Source: CAZQYC01 sp964597495
GTDB lineage: Bacteria > Pseudomonadota > Gammaproteobacteria > Steroidobacterales > Steroidobacteraceae
Assembly: GCA_964597495.1 (NCBI GenBank)
Contig: CAZQYC010000003.1
Span: 38,074-102,073 of the forward strand
DNA: 64,000 bases
Reading direction: 5' to 3'
In this document: piece after piece, positions 8,697-17,460 of the stretch
Layout of the letters: each line of letters opens with the position of its first letter
How positions within the stretch are numbered: position 1 is the stretch's first letter
Translations under genes and position numbers: made by a program
Notes under the pieces: generated by a model
What the model was told of the DNA's origin: nothing
Databases searched by the model: none
What the model saw: only the letters and a program-made list of their open reading frames with translations

Positions 8697-9236
8697 ATGA
8701 GCGACGACCGCAATTCGAATGCCCCCGACAAACTTTTCCGCGACGCGACGCGCGACGTCAAGCCGTTGACGGCGAGCGTACCGCCCGTGGCGCGGCCGAA
8801 GCCTGCACCTGCTGCTCGCTTCACGCGCGCGGATCAAAAAGCAGTTCTGCAGGAAAGTCTCGAGTCGGTCGTCGATCCCGCTCTGCTCGAAACCGGCGAT
8901 GAAATTTCGTTCCGGCGCACAGGAGTGCCCGACACGGCGCTTAAGAAACTCAGGCGCGGACACTTCAAGGTCGATGCCGAAATCGATTTACATGGCCTGA
9001 CGTCGCCGCAAGCCCGATCGGCATTGCGCGAATTCATCGCTGACGAAATGACGCGCGGCGCCCGCTGCGTGCGAGTCATTCATGGCAAGGGATTGCGTTC
9101 GGGTCCGAGAGGGCCTGTCTTAAAGAACGTCGTGAACGTGTGCCTGCGACGCATGGACGTGGTCGTCGCCTTCGGTTCCGCTCCACCCACCGACGGCGGC
9201 AGCGGCGCAATCTACGTTCTGCTCGACCGCCGCTAA
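8697..9236 (+). CDS. Smr/MutS2-type domain protein
   Basis: A 179-residue protein. The first 90 residues are hydrophilic and irregular. The C-terminal Smr domain starts at IDLHGLTSPQARSALREFI, followed by RVIHGKGLRSG (the HGxG loop) and a terminal strand GAIYVLLDRR. Smr proteins such as SmrB are nucleases; E. coli SmrB cleaves mRNA at collided ribosomes. Which subgroup this one belongs to is inferred only. ATG 8697 is preferred over TTG 8682 because GGAAGAG precedes it. The gene ends with a 3-bp convergent overlap of the truD stop. Confidence 0.9.
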   Translation: MSDDRNSNAPDKLFRDATRDVKPLTASVPPVARPKPAPAARFTRADQKAVLQESLESVVDPALLETGDEISFRRTGVPDTALKKLRRGHFKVDAEIDLHGLTSPQARSALREFIADEMTRGARCVRVIHGKGLRSGPRGPVLKNVVNVCLRRMDVVVAFGSAPPTDGGSGAIYVLLDRR

Positions 9237-10282
9237 TCGGCAGCCGCCACAATCTCGCGAAGCACGGCCGTTGCAAACGCACCGCGGGTCAAGCGAAAAC
9301 GCATTTTGAGCGTGTGTCCTTCGTATTCCCATTCGAGATCGTTCACGGCCAGCCGCAGAGCGCGGCGCTGCTGCTGCACGTTCAAGCGTACGAGGCCCGT
9401 CACCCAGTCGTTCCAAGGCGCTAAGGTTTCAGTTTCCAATTGCGCGACGCGTGCTTGCACCCGCGAATCGCCGCTGCCGCACAGCGGGCCGGTGGGATGA
9501 ACATCCAGTCTTAGGCAGCGTTCGTTAAGCGTTTCGTCGGCCATTTCATCTATCGGCGACAGGACAAAGACACTGCCGGTTCCATCCAAGTTCACGACTT
9601 CGCCGGCGAGCAAGCGATTCCAAGTGCCATCTTGCACGCGTTTCGATAAAACTTCGTTAAACAGCGCCGAGCGCGCGGCGGAAAGCGCAAAACTCCGTTC
9701 GTCTCGGTCGGCCGGAGGCGCGCCGTCGCACAACCATTGTTTCGCCACGAGCAAATTGCGTTCGTCGCGGCCGAAACGCTGCTCGCCGAAGTAATTGGGA
9801 ACGCCGCCAGTCGCAATCGCCCGCAGTCGCTCGTCGAGGCGTATGGGATCGACGTCGACGTCACGCACGATCAATTCAAAGCGATTGCCGCGGTGCGCGC
9901 CGAGCCGCAATTTGCGCCGCTGCCGAGCGGCCGCGCAGATTTCGAATCCGGGGCCTGCGAATGCCAACCAGCTTTCCGGCGTTGCTTTCGACCGCACCGT
10001 AAAGGCTTGCTCCGTCAACGCATGCCGATCTTTGAGTCCGGCATAGCCGACCTCTCGCACGCGAATACCTGCGTGTTCGGCAATTTTCTTGGCTACCCAT
10101 TTGGTGTTCGTGTCGCGTTTACGGACTGTCAGTAGAATGTGTTCGCCCTCTCCGCTGGCTTCAAAGCCAAGATGCTCACGAACGACGAAGTCTTCCGGCT
10201 CGACACGAATGCGTCCCGACGCGAGCGGGCCGCCGTGGGAAAAGGCAAGCGGATGACGGATAGCGGTTAGCGAGTCGCTCAA
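9233..10282 (-). CDS. truD: tRNA pseudouridine(13) synthase
   Basis: A 349-residue enzyme that isomerises U13 of certain tRNAs. The catalytic Asp is in VGYAGLKDRHALTEQ, and GVPNYFGEQRFGRD is the second family motif. The N-terminal block EPEDFVVREHLGFEASGEGEHILL aligns with other TruD proteins. The start is TTG 10280-10282, just after the ispF stop, which suggests translational coupling. The first codons (SDSLTAIR) lie in one arm of a 12-bp inverted repeat shared with the end of ispF. Part of the conserved ispD-ispF-truD-surE-pcm-nlpD order, with an Smr gene inserted on the other strand. Confidence 0.95.
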   Translation of the reverse strand: MSDSLTAIRHPLAFSHGGPLASGRIRVEPEDFVVREHLGFEASGEGEHILLTVRKRDTNTKWVAKKIAEHAGIRVREVGYAGLKDRHALTEQAFTVRSKATPESWLAFAGPGFEICAAARQRRKLRLGAHRGNRFELIVRDVDVDPIRLDERLRAIATGGVPNYFGEQRFGRDERNLLVAKQWLCDGAPPADRDERSFALSAARSALFNEVLSKRVQDGTWNRLLAGEVVNLDGTGSVFVLSPIDEMADETLNERCLRLDVHPTGPLCGSGDSRVQARVAQLETETLAPWNDWVTGLVRLNVQQQRRALRLAVNDLEWEYEGHTLKMRFRLTRGAFATAVLREIVAAAD

Positions 10283-10303
10283 GCTTTCATCCGCTAACCG
10301 CTA
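10261..10303. repeat. inverted repeat spanning the ispF/truD junction
   Basis: TAGCGGTTAGCG (10261-10272) and CGCTAACCGCTA (10292-10303) are perfect 12-bp reverse complements separated by 19 bp. One arm encodes the TruD N-terminus and the other the IspF C-terminus. Both have a GCTA/TAGC 7-bp rhythm like the intergenic CTAG tracts. Confidence 0.6.
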
Positions 10304-10784
10304 GCTGCTTCTTAATCAATGCGATCGCCTGACACGCCAAGCCCTCGCGACGTCCGATAAAGCCGAGCCCCTCGCTCGTCGTCGCCTTCACGTTCACATT
10401 CGAAATGTCTATTCGTAAATCGGCAGCGATGTTGGCGCACATTGCGCCGCGATGTTTTCCCAAACGAGGTGCGTCGGCGAGGACCGTGGTGTCGACGTTC
10501 ACGACTGCAAAGCCGCGATCGTGCAGCAGCTGTGCGACATGACGCAAAAGCACGCGGCTGTCTGCGCCCCGCCACTTGAGGTCCGTATCGGGAAAATGCA
10601 TGCCTATGTCGCCCAAAGCTGCCGCACCCAGCAGTGCATCGCAGAGCGCGTGCAGTAAGACATCGCCGTCCGAATGCGCACGTACGCCCATGCTGTGCGG
10701 CACGCGAACGCCACCCAGCATGACGTGATCTCCCGGCTCGAAAGCATGGACGTCGAAGCCCTGTCCGATTCGAATCTCGGTCAT
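10287..10784 (-). CDS. ispF: 2-C-methyl-D-erythritol 2,4-cyclodiphosphate synthase
   Basis: A 165-residue enzyme of the non-mevalonate isoprenoid pathway that forms MEcPP from CDP-ME-2-phosphate. The metal-binding GQGFDVHAF (Asp-x-His), the HSDGDVLLHALCDALLGAA block, and the C-terminal NVKATTSEGLGFIGRREG are canonical. ATG 10784 gives the expected MTEIRIGQG start and overlaps the aldo/keto reductase stop by four bases (ATGA). The terminal LAVSG is encoded by repeat sequence at the truD junction, so the C-terminus may be recently altered. Confidence 0.96.
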   Translation of the reverse strand: MTEIRIGQGFDVHAFEPGDHVMLGGVRVPHSMGVRAHSDGDVLLHALCDALLGAAALGDIGMHFPDTDLKWRGADSRVLLRHVAQLLHDRGFAVVNVDTTVLADAPRLGKHRGAMCANIAADLRIDISNVNVKATTSEGLGFIGRREGLACQAIALIKKQLAVSG

Positions 10785-11737
10785 GGTTCGGCGCTCGCCC
10801 GATTGAGTTGTTCGATCGCTTCGATGTCGAGTTGCACGTGCATCGCACCCGCTAGCTCTTCGGTCTGCGCAACCGTAGTGGCGCTGGCAATCGGCGCCGT
10901 GACGCTCTTGCGCGCCATGAGCCATGCAAGCGCAACTTGCGCAACGGTCGCCTTGTAGCGCGCTGCCGCCTCATCCAATGCATCGAGAATCTTAAAACCG
11001 CGGTCGTTCATATATGCCTTGGCGCCGCGGCCGCGGGGGCTTTTCTTGAGGTCGGCTTCCGAGCGGTACTTGCCGGTTAGAAAGCCGCTCGCCAACGAGA
11101 AGTACGGCACGACTCCGAGTCCATGCTCGACGCAGACCGGCTCCAACGTTTTTTCGTACTCCGTCCGTACGCAAAGATTGTAGTGCGGCTGCAGGACTTG
11201 GTAGGCCGGCAGTGAGTGCCGTGCGGAGGTTTGCAATGCTTCACGCAGCCGAGTACCCGAGTAATTGGAGGCGCCGACGATTCTAACCTTGCCGCTGGCT
11301 ATCAATTTTTGATAGGCCTGCAGTGTTTCGGCGAGCGGCGTCTGTTCGTCGTCGCTGTGCGAGAAATAAAGATCGATGTAGTCGGTTTGCAGGCGCTTGA
11401 GCGACTCTTCCACTTCGCGCTCGATCTGCGCCGCGGTCAATCCCTTGCGATCCGGCGCCATTTGCATACCGACCTTGGTGGCGAGAACGATGGAGCTGCG
11501 CTTGCCGCTGCGCTTGAACCACTTGCCGATCACCGCTTCGGATTCGCCGCCGACATGCCCGGGAATCCAGATCGAATACACGTTGGCCGTGTCGATGAAG
11601 TTTCCGCCGGCGGCCACGAATGCATCGAGAATCGAGAACGAGGTTTGCTCGTCCGCGGTCCAGCCAAAGACATTGCCGCCAAACATGAGAGGCGACACTT
11701 GCAAACTTGTCCGGCCTAATGGGCGCAGCTGTACCAT
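10781..11737 (-). CDS. aldo/keto reductase
   Basis: A 318-residue NADPH-type oxidoreductase of the AKR superfamily, YajO/PhdA-like group. Seen are an N-terminal strand MVQLRPLGRTSLQVSPL, the FIDTANVYS active-site Tyr segment, the catalytic Lys in IVLATKVG, YIDLYFSHSDD and the C-terminal GAMHVQLDIEAIEQLN. The substrate is not predictable. It is inserted between ispD and ispF, which normally adjoin, and is joined to ispF by a four-base overlap. Four bases separate its start from the ispD stop, so it is very likely co-transcribed with the pathway. Confidence 0.92.
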   Translation of the reverse strand: MVQLRPLGRTSLQVSPLMFGGNVFGWTADEQTSFSILDAFVAAGGNFIDTANVYSIWIPGHVGGESEAVIGKWFKRSGKRSSIVLATKVGMQMAPDRKGLTAAQIEREVEESLKRLQTDYIDLYFSHSDDEQTPLAETLQAYQKLIASGKVRIVGASNYSGTRLREALQTSARHSLPAYQVLQPHYNLCVRTEYEKTLEPVCVEHGLGVVPYFSLASGFLTGKYRSEADLKKSPRGRGAKAYMNDRGFKILDALDEAAARYKATVAQVALAWLMARKSVTAPIASATTVAQTEELAGAMHVQLDIEAIEQLNRASAEP

Positions 11738-11740
11738 GAC

Positions 11741-12451
11741 TCACTCTCCACGGCGTTGACGCAAAATGAATTCCGCATACCGCACATCTTCCGGTAACGT
11801 GATTTTGATGTTGTCCGAACGCCCGGTAATTAACTTCGGTTTCAACCCCAGCGACTCGATCGCCGCAGATTCGTCCGTGATCGTCTTGCCGGATGCCTGT
11901 TCGAGCGCGCGTTTGAGAAGACTGAAGCGAAACATCTGCGGCGTCAGAGCGCGCCATAACCCGTCGCGCGGCGGCGTTGCAGTCACGCGTTGTTCTGAAT
12001 CGGCGGCTTTCAGCGTATCGGTCAGCGGCACGGCGAGAAGTCCGCCGACCTCATCGCTCTGCAGCGCCGCTATCAGTCGTTGCAGATCGTCGGCATGCAA
12101 GCACGGCCGAGCGGCATCATGCACCAGCACCCAGTCATGATCGTTAGGCTGATGGCTTGCCATCAGCGCACGCAAGCCGTTCAGCACTGAATCGGCGCGT
12201 TCCGTTCCACCAAGTGTCGCCACGATCCGTTGATCGTGGCGCACTGTCAGCGAAGCAAATTGTTGGTCGTCGGCGCTGATGGCCACCGCGATGCCGGCAA
12301 TGTCGGAGCGCTCTAGGAAAACGGCGAGCGACCATTCGAGCACGGTTCTCCCATCGAGCCGTAAATATTGTTTGGGAACGGAGCCCGACATACGGCGTCC
12401 CACACCCGCCGCGGGAATGACCACCCAGAGTCGCCGCTCGTGCGTGTGCAT
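11741..12451 (-). CDS. ispD: 2-C-methyl-D-erythritol 4-phosphate cytidylyltransferase
   Basis: A 236-residue enzyme of the MEP pathway that makes CDP-methylerythritol. The CTP-binding signature VVIPAAGVGRRMSGSVPKQYL lies at the N-terminus, with VHDAARPCL and the C-terminal DNIKITLPEDVRYAEFIL both typical. ATG 12451 is chosen since MHTHERRLW leads straight into the nucleotide-binding motif; an upstream in-frame extension of 11 residues overlaps the ffh end and is less likely. The usual neighbour ftsB is not present; ffh lies upstream instead. Confidence 0.95.
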   Translation of the reverse strand: MHTHERRLWVVIPAAGVGRRMSGSVPKQYLRLDGRTVLEWSLAVFLERSDIAGIAVAISADDQQFASLTVRHDQRIVATLGGTERADSVLNGLRALMASHQPNDHDWVLVHDAARPCLHADDLQRLIAALQSDEVGGLLAVPLTDTLKAADSEQRVTATPPRDGLWRALTPQMFRFSLLKRALEQASGKTITDESAAIESLGLKPKLITGRSDNIKITLPEDVRYAEFILRQRRGE

Positions 12452-12455
12452 CGGG

Positions 12456-13808
12456 CTAAAACATTCCAGGCATGCCGCGGCCACCCATGCCGCGCATCAT
12501 TCGCATGAGGCCGCCCTTGCCGAACGACTTCATCATCTTTTGCATTTGCAGGAAATTCTTCAGCAGCCGATTGATCTCGGGAACTTGCGTTCCGGAACCC
12601 GCTGCGATCCGGCGTTTGCGCGATCCGTCGATAATCTTCGGAAAGGAGCGCTCACGTGGCGTCATCGAACGAATGATGGCGAGCTGGCGAGTGATTTCTT
12701 TTTCGTTCGGTTGCGCCGCTTGCGCCTGCTTCGTCAAGTGCGCCGGCAACTTCTCCATCAGCGCGCCCAAGCCGCCCATCTTCTGCAATTGGCCCAATTG
12801 CTCGTGCAAGTCGTTCATGTCGAAGTCCTTGCCCTTCTTCATCTTCTCCGCAAAGCGTTCCGCCTGCTCGCGATCCACTTTCCGCGTGACATCTTCCACC
12901 AGCGAAAGCACGTCGCCCATGCCCAGAATGCGCGAGGCGATGCGTTCCGGATGAAATACCTCGAGCGCCTCGGTCTTTTCGCCGACGCCTAAGAACAAAA
13001 TCGGTTTGCCGGTTACTTCGCGAACCGACAAGGCAGCGCCGCCGCGCGCGTCGCCGTCCGCTTTCGTAAGAATCACGCCGGTCAGCTCGAGCGCATCGCC
13101 GAACGCGCGCGCCGCATTCACCGCATCCTGGCCCGCCATGCTATCGACCACGAAGAGCGTTTCGATCGGCGTCACCGCCGCGGCGATCTCGCGAACCTCT
13201 TGCATCATTTCGTCGTCGACGTGCAAACGGCCGGCGGTATCGACGATCAATACGTCATAAAGCGATTGCTTGGCTTCGCGGAGCGCTTCGCGTGCAAGCG
13301 TTTGCGGCGCCTGTTTCGGATCGGAAGGGAAAAATCCGATCTCAAGCTGTGCCGCCAATCGCTCCAATTGCAAGATGGCGGCCGGACGATAGACGTCCGT
13401 ACTGGCGAGCAGCACTTTCTTGCGTTCGTTTTCCTTGAGCCACTTGGCCAGTTTGGCCGCCGTGGTGGTTTTGCCCGCGCCCTGCAAGCCTGCGAGCAAG
13501 ATGACGACGGGCGGTTGCGCGCGAAGATTGAGAGGCCGGGTGCCCGCACCGAGAATCGCGATGAGTTCGTCGTGAATCGTTTTAACGAGCGCCTGGCCCG
13601 GTGTCAGGCTCTTGGCGATTTCCATGCCGACGACGCGCGACTTCACCGAGTCGATAAATGTCTTGACGACCGGAAGCGCAACGTCCGCTTCGAGCAGCGC
13701 CATGCGTACTTGGCGCAGCGTATCCGCGATGTTTTCGTCGGTAAGGCGCGCGCGGCCGCGCAACGATTCGATCACGCCTTGCAGGCGTTCGCTTAGTTTG
13801 TCGAACAC
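12456..13808 (-). CDS. ffh: signal recognition particle GTPase Ffh
   Basis: A 450-residue SRP54 homologue that binds 4.5S RNA and targets nascent membrane proteins. It shows an N-domain, the G-domain with GLQGAGKTTTAAKLA (G1), DTAGRLHVD (G3) and TKADGDARGG (G4), and a Met-rich M-domain at the C-terminus (MQKMMKSFGKGGLMRMMRG...). GTG 13808 is chosen because the canonical FDKLSERLQGV begins there and CGGGA lies upstream; TTG 13832 would add eight residues. Divergent from the CcsA-like gene, as in many gammaproteobacteria. Confidence 0.96.
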   Translation of the reverse strand: MFDKLSERLQGVIESLRGRARLTDENIADTLRQVRMALLEADVALPVVKTFIDSVKSRVVGMEIAKSLTPGQALVKTIHDELIAILGAGTRPLNLRAQPPVVILLAGLQGAGKTTTAAKLAKWLKENERKKVLLASTDVYRPAAILQLERLAAQLEIGFFPSDPKQAPQTLAREALREAKQSLYDVLIVDTAGRLHVDDEMMQEVREIAAAVTPIETLFVVDSMAGQDAVNAARAFGDALELTGVILTKADGDARGGAALSVREVTGKPILFLGVGEKTEALEVFHPERIASRILGMGDVLSLVEDVTRKVDREQAERFAEKMKKGKDFDMNDLHEQLGQLQKMGGLGALMEKLPAHLTKQAQAAQPNEKEITRQLAIIRSMTPRERSFPKIIDGSRKRRIAAGSGTQVPEINRLLKNFLQMQKMMKSFGKGGLMRMMRGMGGRGMPGMF

Positions 13809-13871
13809 ATCGATTCCCGTAGTGGAAGCCAAATTAGGAAGACCCAGTATAGCCTTCCCTTTCTTTATATT

Positions 13872-13905
13872 TCTTGCTAGCGGCTAGGAGCTAGTAGCAA
13901 GCTGC
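13872..13905. repeat. CTAG heptad tract 3
   Basis: CTAG occurs at 13877, 13884 and 13891, exactly 7 bp apart, in the divergent promoter region between ffh and the CcsA-like gene. Confidence 0.75.
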
Positions 13906-13924
13906 TGGTTGGGTTGCTTCAACT

Positions 13925-14785
13925 GTGGCGGCGCTTTATGCGATCATCCGCCTTCCTTACGTCTTACATCGGAACCCCGTGCTCGCGATTGTCATTCTCG
14001 CTTGTTACTTGGCAGCCGCTTTATGGCTTGTCGCGAGCGTATATCGCGCTACGCCCGAGCAGGCACACGGCCGGCGTGTCGCGGGTCTGGGCACGTCGTT
14101 CGTCGCTTTATTCGCGCATGCGATTGCGCTGTGGAAGGTGCTAGCGGCCCAATCGGCGGCGTTAACGCTCGCGGAAACGGCTTCTCTCGTCGGATTCATT
14201 CTCGCGTTGCTCGCAGCGATCGCTTGCCTTAGGCAACCGCGATTCGCCGGAACGAGCGCGGTGTTGTTAGCCATTGCTGGTATCGTCGGCGCGGCAACGG
14301 ACAAAGGTGCTCAGGCCTTCGTCACCACTCAGCACGGCTGGGAATTAAATGCGCACATCGCGCTGTCGGTGTTGGCCTACGCCTTCGTGACCGTCGGCGC
14401 CGCCTTTTCGATCGCGATGGCGCTTCTCGATCAACGTTTGCGACAGCGACAGGCGTTGGGTTGGCTCTCTATCCTGCCGTCTCTCGAAGCAATGGAATCG
14501 GCGTTGTTTCAAGCGATCGGTGCCGGTTTCGCCATTCTTTCGCTGGCGTTGTTCAGCGGTTTCTTTTTTCTTCAAAACTTAAAAGAGCAGCATCTCACCC
14601 ACAAAGTGATTTTGTCGTGCTTGTCATGGCTCATTCTCGGCATCTTGTTACTCGGCCGCTGGCGCTTCGGCTGGCGCGGACGCACGGCGCTTTACTGGAC
14701 GCTAGGTGGCTTTATCGTGCTGGGTCTCGCCTACTTCGGCAATAAGCTGGTACTCGAAACCATTCTGGGCAGGCATTGGGGATGA
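13925..14785 (+). CDS. CcsA/YpjD-type cytochrome c assembly-like membrane protein
   Basis: A 286-residue integral membrane protein with about eight hydrophobic helices, starting at GTG 13925. The family (PF01578, YpjD/HemX-like) includes haem-handling subunits of cytochrome c maturation. The signature tryptophan-rich region of true CcsA is weak here, so the biochemical role is uncertain. Its place between ffh and a CNNM transporter is conserved in many gammaproteobacteria. The stop overlaps the next gene by ATGA, indicating translational coupling. Confidence 0.85.
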   Translation: MAALYAIIRLPYVLHRNPVLAIVILACYLAAALWLVASVYRATPEQAHGRRVAGLGTSFVALFAHAIALWKVLAAQSAALTLAETASLVGFILALLAAIACLRQPRFAGTSAVLLAIAGIVGAATDKGAQAFVTTQHGWELNAHIALSVLAYAFVTVGAAFSIAMALLDQRLRQRQALGWLSILPSLEAMESALFQAIGAGFAILSLALFSGFFFLQNLKEQHLTHKVILSCLSWLILGILLLGRWRFGWRGRTALYWTLGGFIVLGLAYFGNKLVLETILGRHWG

Positions 14786-16116
14786 CCGACCTTTCGACGG
14801 GCACACTTGCGAGTTTGGTGATCGTACTCATCCTCCTGTCGGCTTTCTTCGCCGCGACGGAGACGGCGCTTATGAGCTTGAACCGCTACCGCTTGCGTCA
14901 TCAATCGCAGGCTGGCAGCAGCAGCGCTCGGCTCACCGAGCAATTGCTTTCGCGGCCCGATCGCCTGATCGGCATCATCCTGCTCGGCAATACGTTCGCG
15001 AATTTTGGCGCCGCTGCGATCACCAGCCTGATCTCATTTCGGCTGTGGGGCGATACGGGGATTTCGTTTGCCATCGGCACCATGACGGTTTCGATTTTGA
15101 TGTTCATTTTCGGCGATCTAGCGCCGAAGACCTATGGCGCCATTCATCCCGAACGGCTGGCGTTACCGTCGGCGTGGATTTACTCGGTGCTCGTGCGCGT
15201 CCTGTATCCGGTTGTATGGGCGGCGAATCTAGTCGCCAATGCGCTACTGAAATTACTGGGGGTCTCGCACGAACAAACCGCTTCGCATTCCTTGAGCGCC
15301 GACGAATTGCGAACCGTGGTCGCCGAAGCGAGCGTGATGATCCCGCGCCGCCACCAAAACATGCTGATCAATATCCTCGATCTCGAGAAGATCACCGTGG
15401 ACGACATCATGGTGCCGCGCAACGAGATCACCGGCATCGATGCTCACCTGGATTGGGACGACATTCTCGAAACCTTGCGCACCAGTTCGCACACGCGGAT
15501 TCCGGTGTACGAAGGAAGTCTCGATAAGATCGTCGGCATTCTTCACCTGAAGCGGGTCGCGCAATCGCTGGCTCGCGGGGAACTCGACAGGGATCGGCTA
15601 GTCGAGCTTGCTCGCAGTCGCGAACCCTATTTCGTGCCGTCGGGCACGACCCTGAACACGCAATTGCTGAATTTTCAGCGCCTGCGGCGCCGCAGCGCAT
15701 TGATCGTCAACGAATACGGCGATATCTTGGGTTTGATCACGCTCGAGGATTTGCTGGAAGAAATCGTCGGCGAGTTTACGACCGACACCGGTCTCTTACA
15801 CCGCGACATTCACCGCGATGCGGACGGCAGCTTCGTCGTGAACGGCAGCATCAACGTGCGTACGCTGAATCGACGCTTGGGCTGGAGTTTACCGACCGAC
15901 GGCCCGCGCACCTTGAACGGATTGATTTTGGAGTACCTCGAGAACATTCCCGACGTGGGTACTGCATTGAAAATTGGCGCGCAGTCGTTCGAGATCCTGC
16001 AGATTGCCGACAACGCCGTGAAGGCAGTGCGTATTCGCTTGTCCGGCGGCACGAATCCATCCGGCCCACAGCAGTCTTCTGACAAGTCGCCGAAGAAATC
16101 AAAAAGCGCTACGTAA
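14782..16116 (+). CDS. CNNM/CorB-type transporter with CBS domains (HlyC/CorC family)
   Basis: A 444-residue protein. The order is an N-terminal DUF21 (CNNM) membrane domain of about 190 residues with three to four helices (LASLVIVLILLSAFFAATETALM...), a CBS pair (TVDDIMVPRNEITGID... and ALIVNEYGDILGLITLEDLLEEIVGEF) and a C-terminal CorC/HlyC transporter-associated domain. The family is tied to Mg2+/Co2+ efflux; the specific ion is inferred. ATG 14782 overlaps the upstream stop (ATGA). TTG 14776 is a weaker alternative. It ends in an 18-bp convergent overlap with radA. Confidence 0.93.
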   Translation: MTDLSTGTLASLVIVLILLSAFFAATETALMSLNRYRLRHQSQAGSSSARLTEQLLSRPDRLIGIILLGNTFANFGAAAITSLISFRLWGDTGISFAIGTMTVSILMFIFGDLAPKTYGAIHPERLALPSAWIYSVLVRVLYPVVWAANLVANALLKLLGVSHEQTASHSLSADELRTVVAEASVMIPRRHQNMLINILDLEKITVDDIMVPRNEITGIDAHLDWDDILETLRTSSHTRIPVYEGSLDKIVGILHLKRVAQSLARGELDRDRLVELARSREPYFVPSGTTLNTQLLNFQRLRRRSALIVNEYGDILGLITLEDLLEEIVGEFTTDTGLLHRDIHRDADGSFVVNGSINVRTLNRRLGWSLPTDGPRTLNGLILEYLENIPDVGTALKIGAQSFEILQIADNAVKAVRIRLSGGTNPSGPQQSSDKSPKKSKSAT

Positions 16117-17460
16117 TGCGTCGGCCAAGCGGTCGGTCGCGATCACTTGCATGCCTTCCAAACTTCGCCGCGGCTCGTTGGCGGTGGGGACAATGGCCTT
16201 GGTGAATCCATGCTTCGCAGCCTCGCGTAGTCGCTCTTCGCCATAAGGAACCGGGCGAATTTCACCGGCCAGTCCAAGCTCCCCGAAACAAACCAATCCT
16301 TTCGCCAAAGGTACGTCGCGCACACTGGAGACGATCGAGAGGACTGCAGGCAAGTCCGCCGCGGTTTCAGCGATGTGCACTCCGCCCACTACGTTGACGA
16401 ACACGTCGTGCCCGCTCGTCGCCATGCCGCCGTGACGATGCAGTAACGCCAGCAACATCGCGAGTCGCTGCTGTTCGATCCCGACCGCCACGCGGCGCGG
16501 ATTCATGGCTTGCGATTGATCGACCAACGCTTGCACTTCGATCAGCATCGGCCGGCTGCCTTCACGTGCCACCAGCACGGCGCTGCCTGCGACCGGTGCG
16601 GAATGCTGCGAGAGGAAAATGGCGGAGGGATTCTTGACTTCCTTGAGGCCGTCTTCGGACATCGCGAAAACGCCGACTTCGTTGGCGGCGCCAAATCGAT
16701 TCTTGATGGCGCGCACTAGCCGAAAACGCGAACCGGCGTCGCTTTCGAAATAGAGAACGGTGTCGACCATGTGTTCGAGAATTCGGGGACCGGCGATCAT
16801 GCCTTCCTTGGTGACGTGGCCGATGATGATCACGGCGACGCCGCTGGTTTTTGCGAAGCGGACCAGTTGCGCCGCCGATTCGCGCACCTGAGAAGCCGAT
16901 CCGGGCGACGAATCGACGCCTTCGGTATGCATGGTTTGAATCGAATCGATCACCGCGACTTTGGTTTTTACCGCGGTCGCCTCGGCGATCACGGACTCGA
17001 CCGACGTTTCCGCCAGCAAACGCAACGTCGGGCTTGCCGTGCCGAGTCGGCGCGCTCTCAGGCTTACTTGGTGCAACGATTCCTCGCCGGTGACATAGAG
17101 TGTGGGCGCCGAACGGCTCAGGGAATCCCCTGCTTGAAGTAACAAGGTTGACTTACCGATCCCCGGGTCACCACCCAATAAAGTCACGGAGCCCGGCACG
17201 AGACCGCCGCCTAAAACGCGGTCGAGTTCGCCGAGCCCGGTGAGGAACCGTGGCGAGTCGCTTTCGTTGATGTCGGTAAGCAGCCGGCTTCCTCCCGTCG
17301 ACCCCGTCCAGTCGGAACGAGCCGCCGACTTCGGCGGCAAGCGGACGGCCGATAACGAATTCCAAGCCCCGCAGGACGGGCATTGGCCCTGCCATTTGAG
17401 GCTTTCGTTACCACAATTGTCGCAAACGTAGAGAGAACGTGTTTTGGAAGACATAGACAT
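16099..17460 (-). CDS. radA: DNA repair protein RadA
   Basis: A 453-residue branch-migration ATPase that works with RecA in recombinational repair. The order is an N-terminal C4 zinc motif (CDNCGNESLKWQGQCPSC), a RecA-like core with Walker A GGDPGIGKSTLL, the KNRFG motif (AIKNRFGAANEVGVF), and a C-terminal Lon-protease-like domain (VGGVHIAETAADLPAVLSI). ATG 17460 and 17454 are both possible starts, neither with a strong ribosome site. The C-terminus overlaps the convergent transporter gene by 18 bp. Confidence 0.96.
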   Translation of the reverse strand: MSMSSKTRSLYVCDNCGNESLKWQGQCPSCGAWNSLSAVRLPPKSAARSDWTGSTGGSRLLTDINESDSPRFLTGLGELDRVLGGGLVPGSVTLLGGDPGIGKSTLLLQAGDSLSRSAPTLYVTGEESLHQVSLRARRLGTASPTLRLLAETSVESVIAEATAVKTKVAVIDSIQTMHTEGVDSSPGSASQVRESAAQLVRFAKTSGVAVIIIGHVTKEGMIAGPRILEHMVDTVLYFESDAGSRFRLVRAIKNRFGAANEVGVFAMSEDGLKEVKNPSAIFLSQHSAPVAGSAVLVAREGSRPMLIEVQALVDQSQAMNPRRVAVGIEQQRLAMLLALLHRHGGMATSGHDVFVNVVGGVHIAETAADLPAVLSIVSSVRDVPLAKGLVCFGELGLAGEIRPVPYGEERLREAAKHGFTKAIVPTANEPRRSLEGMQVIATDRLADALRSAF

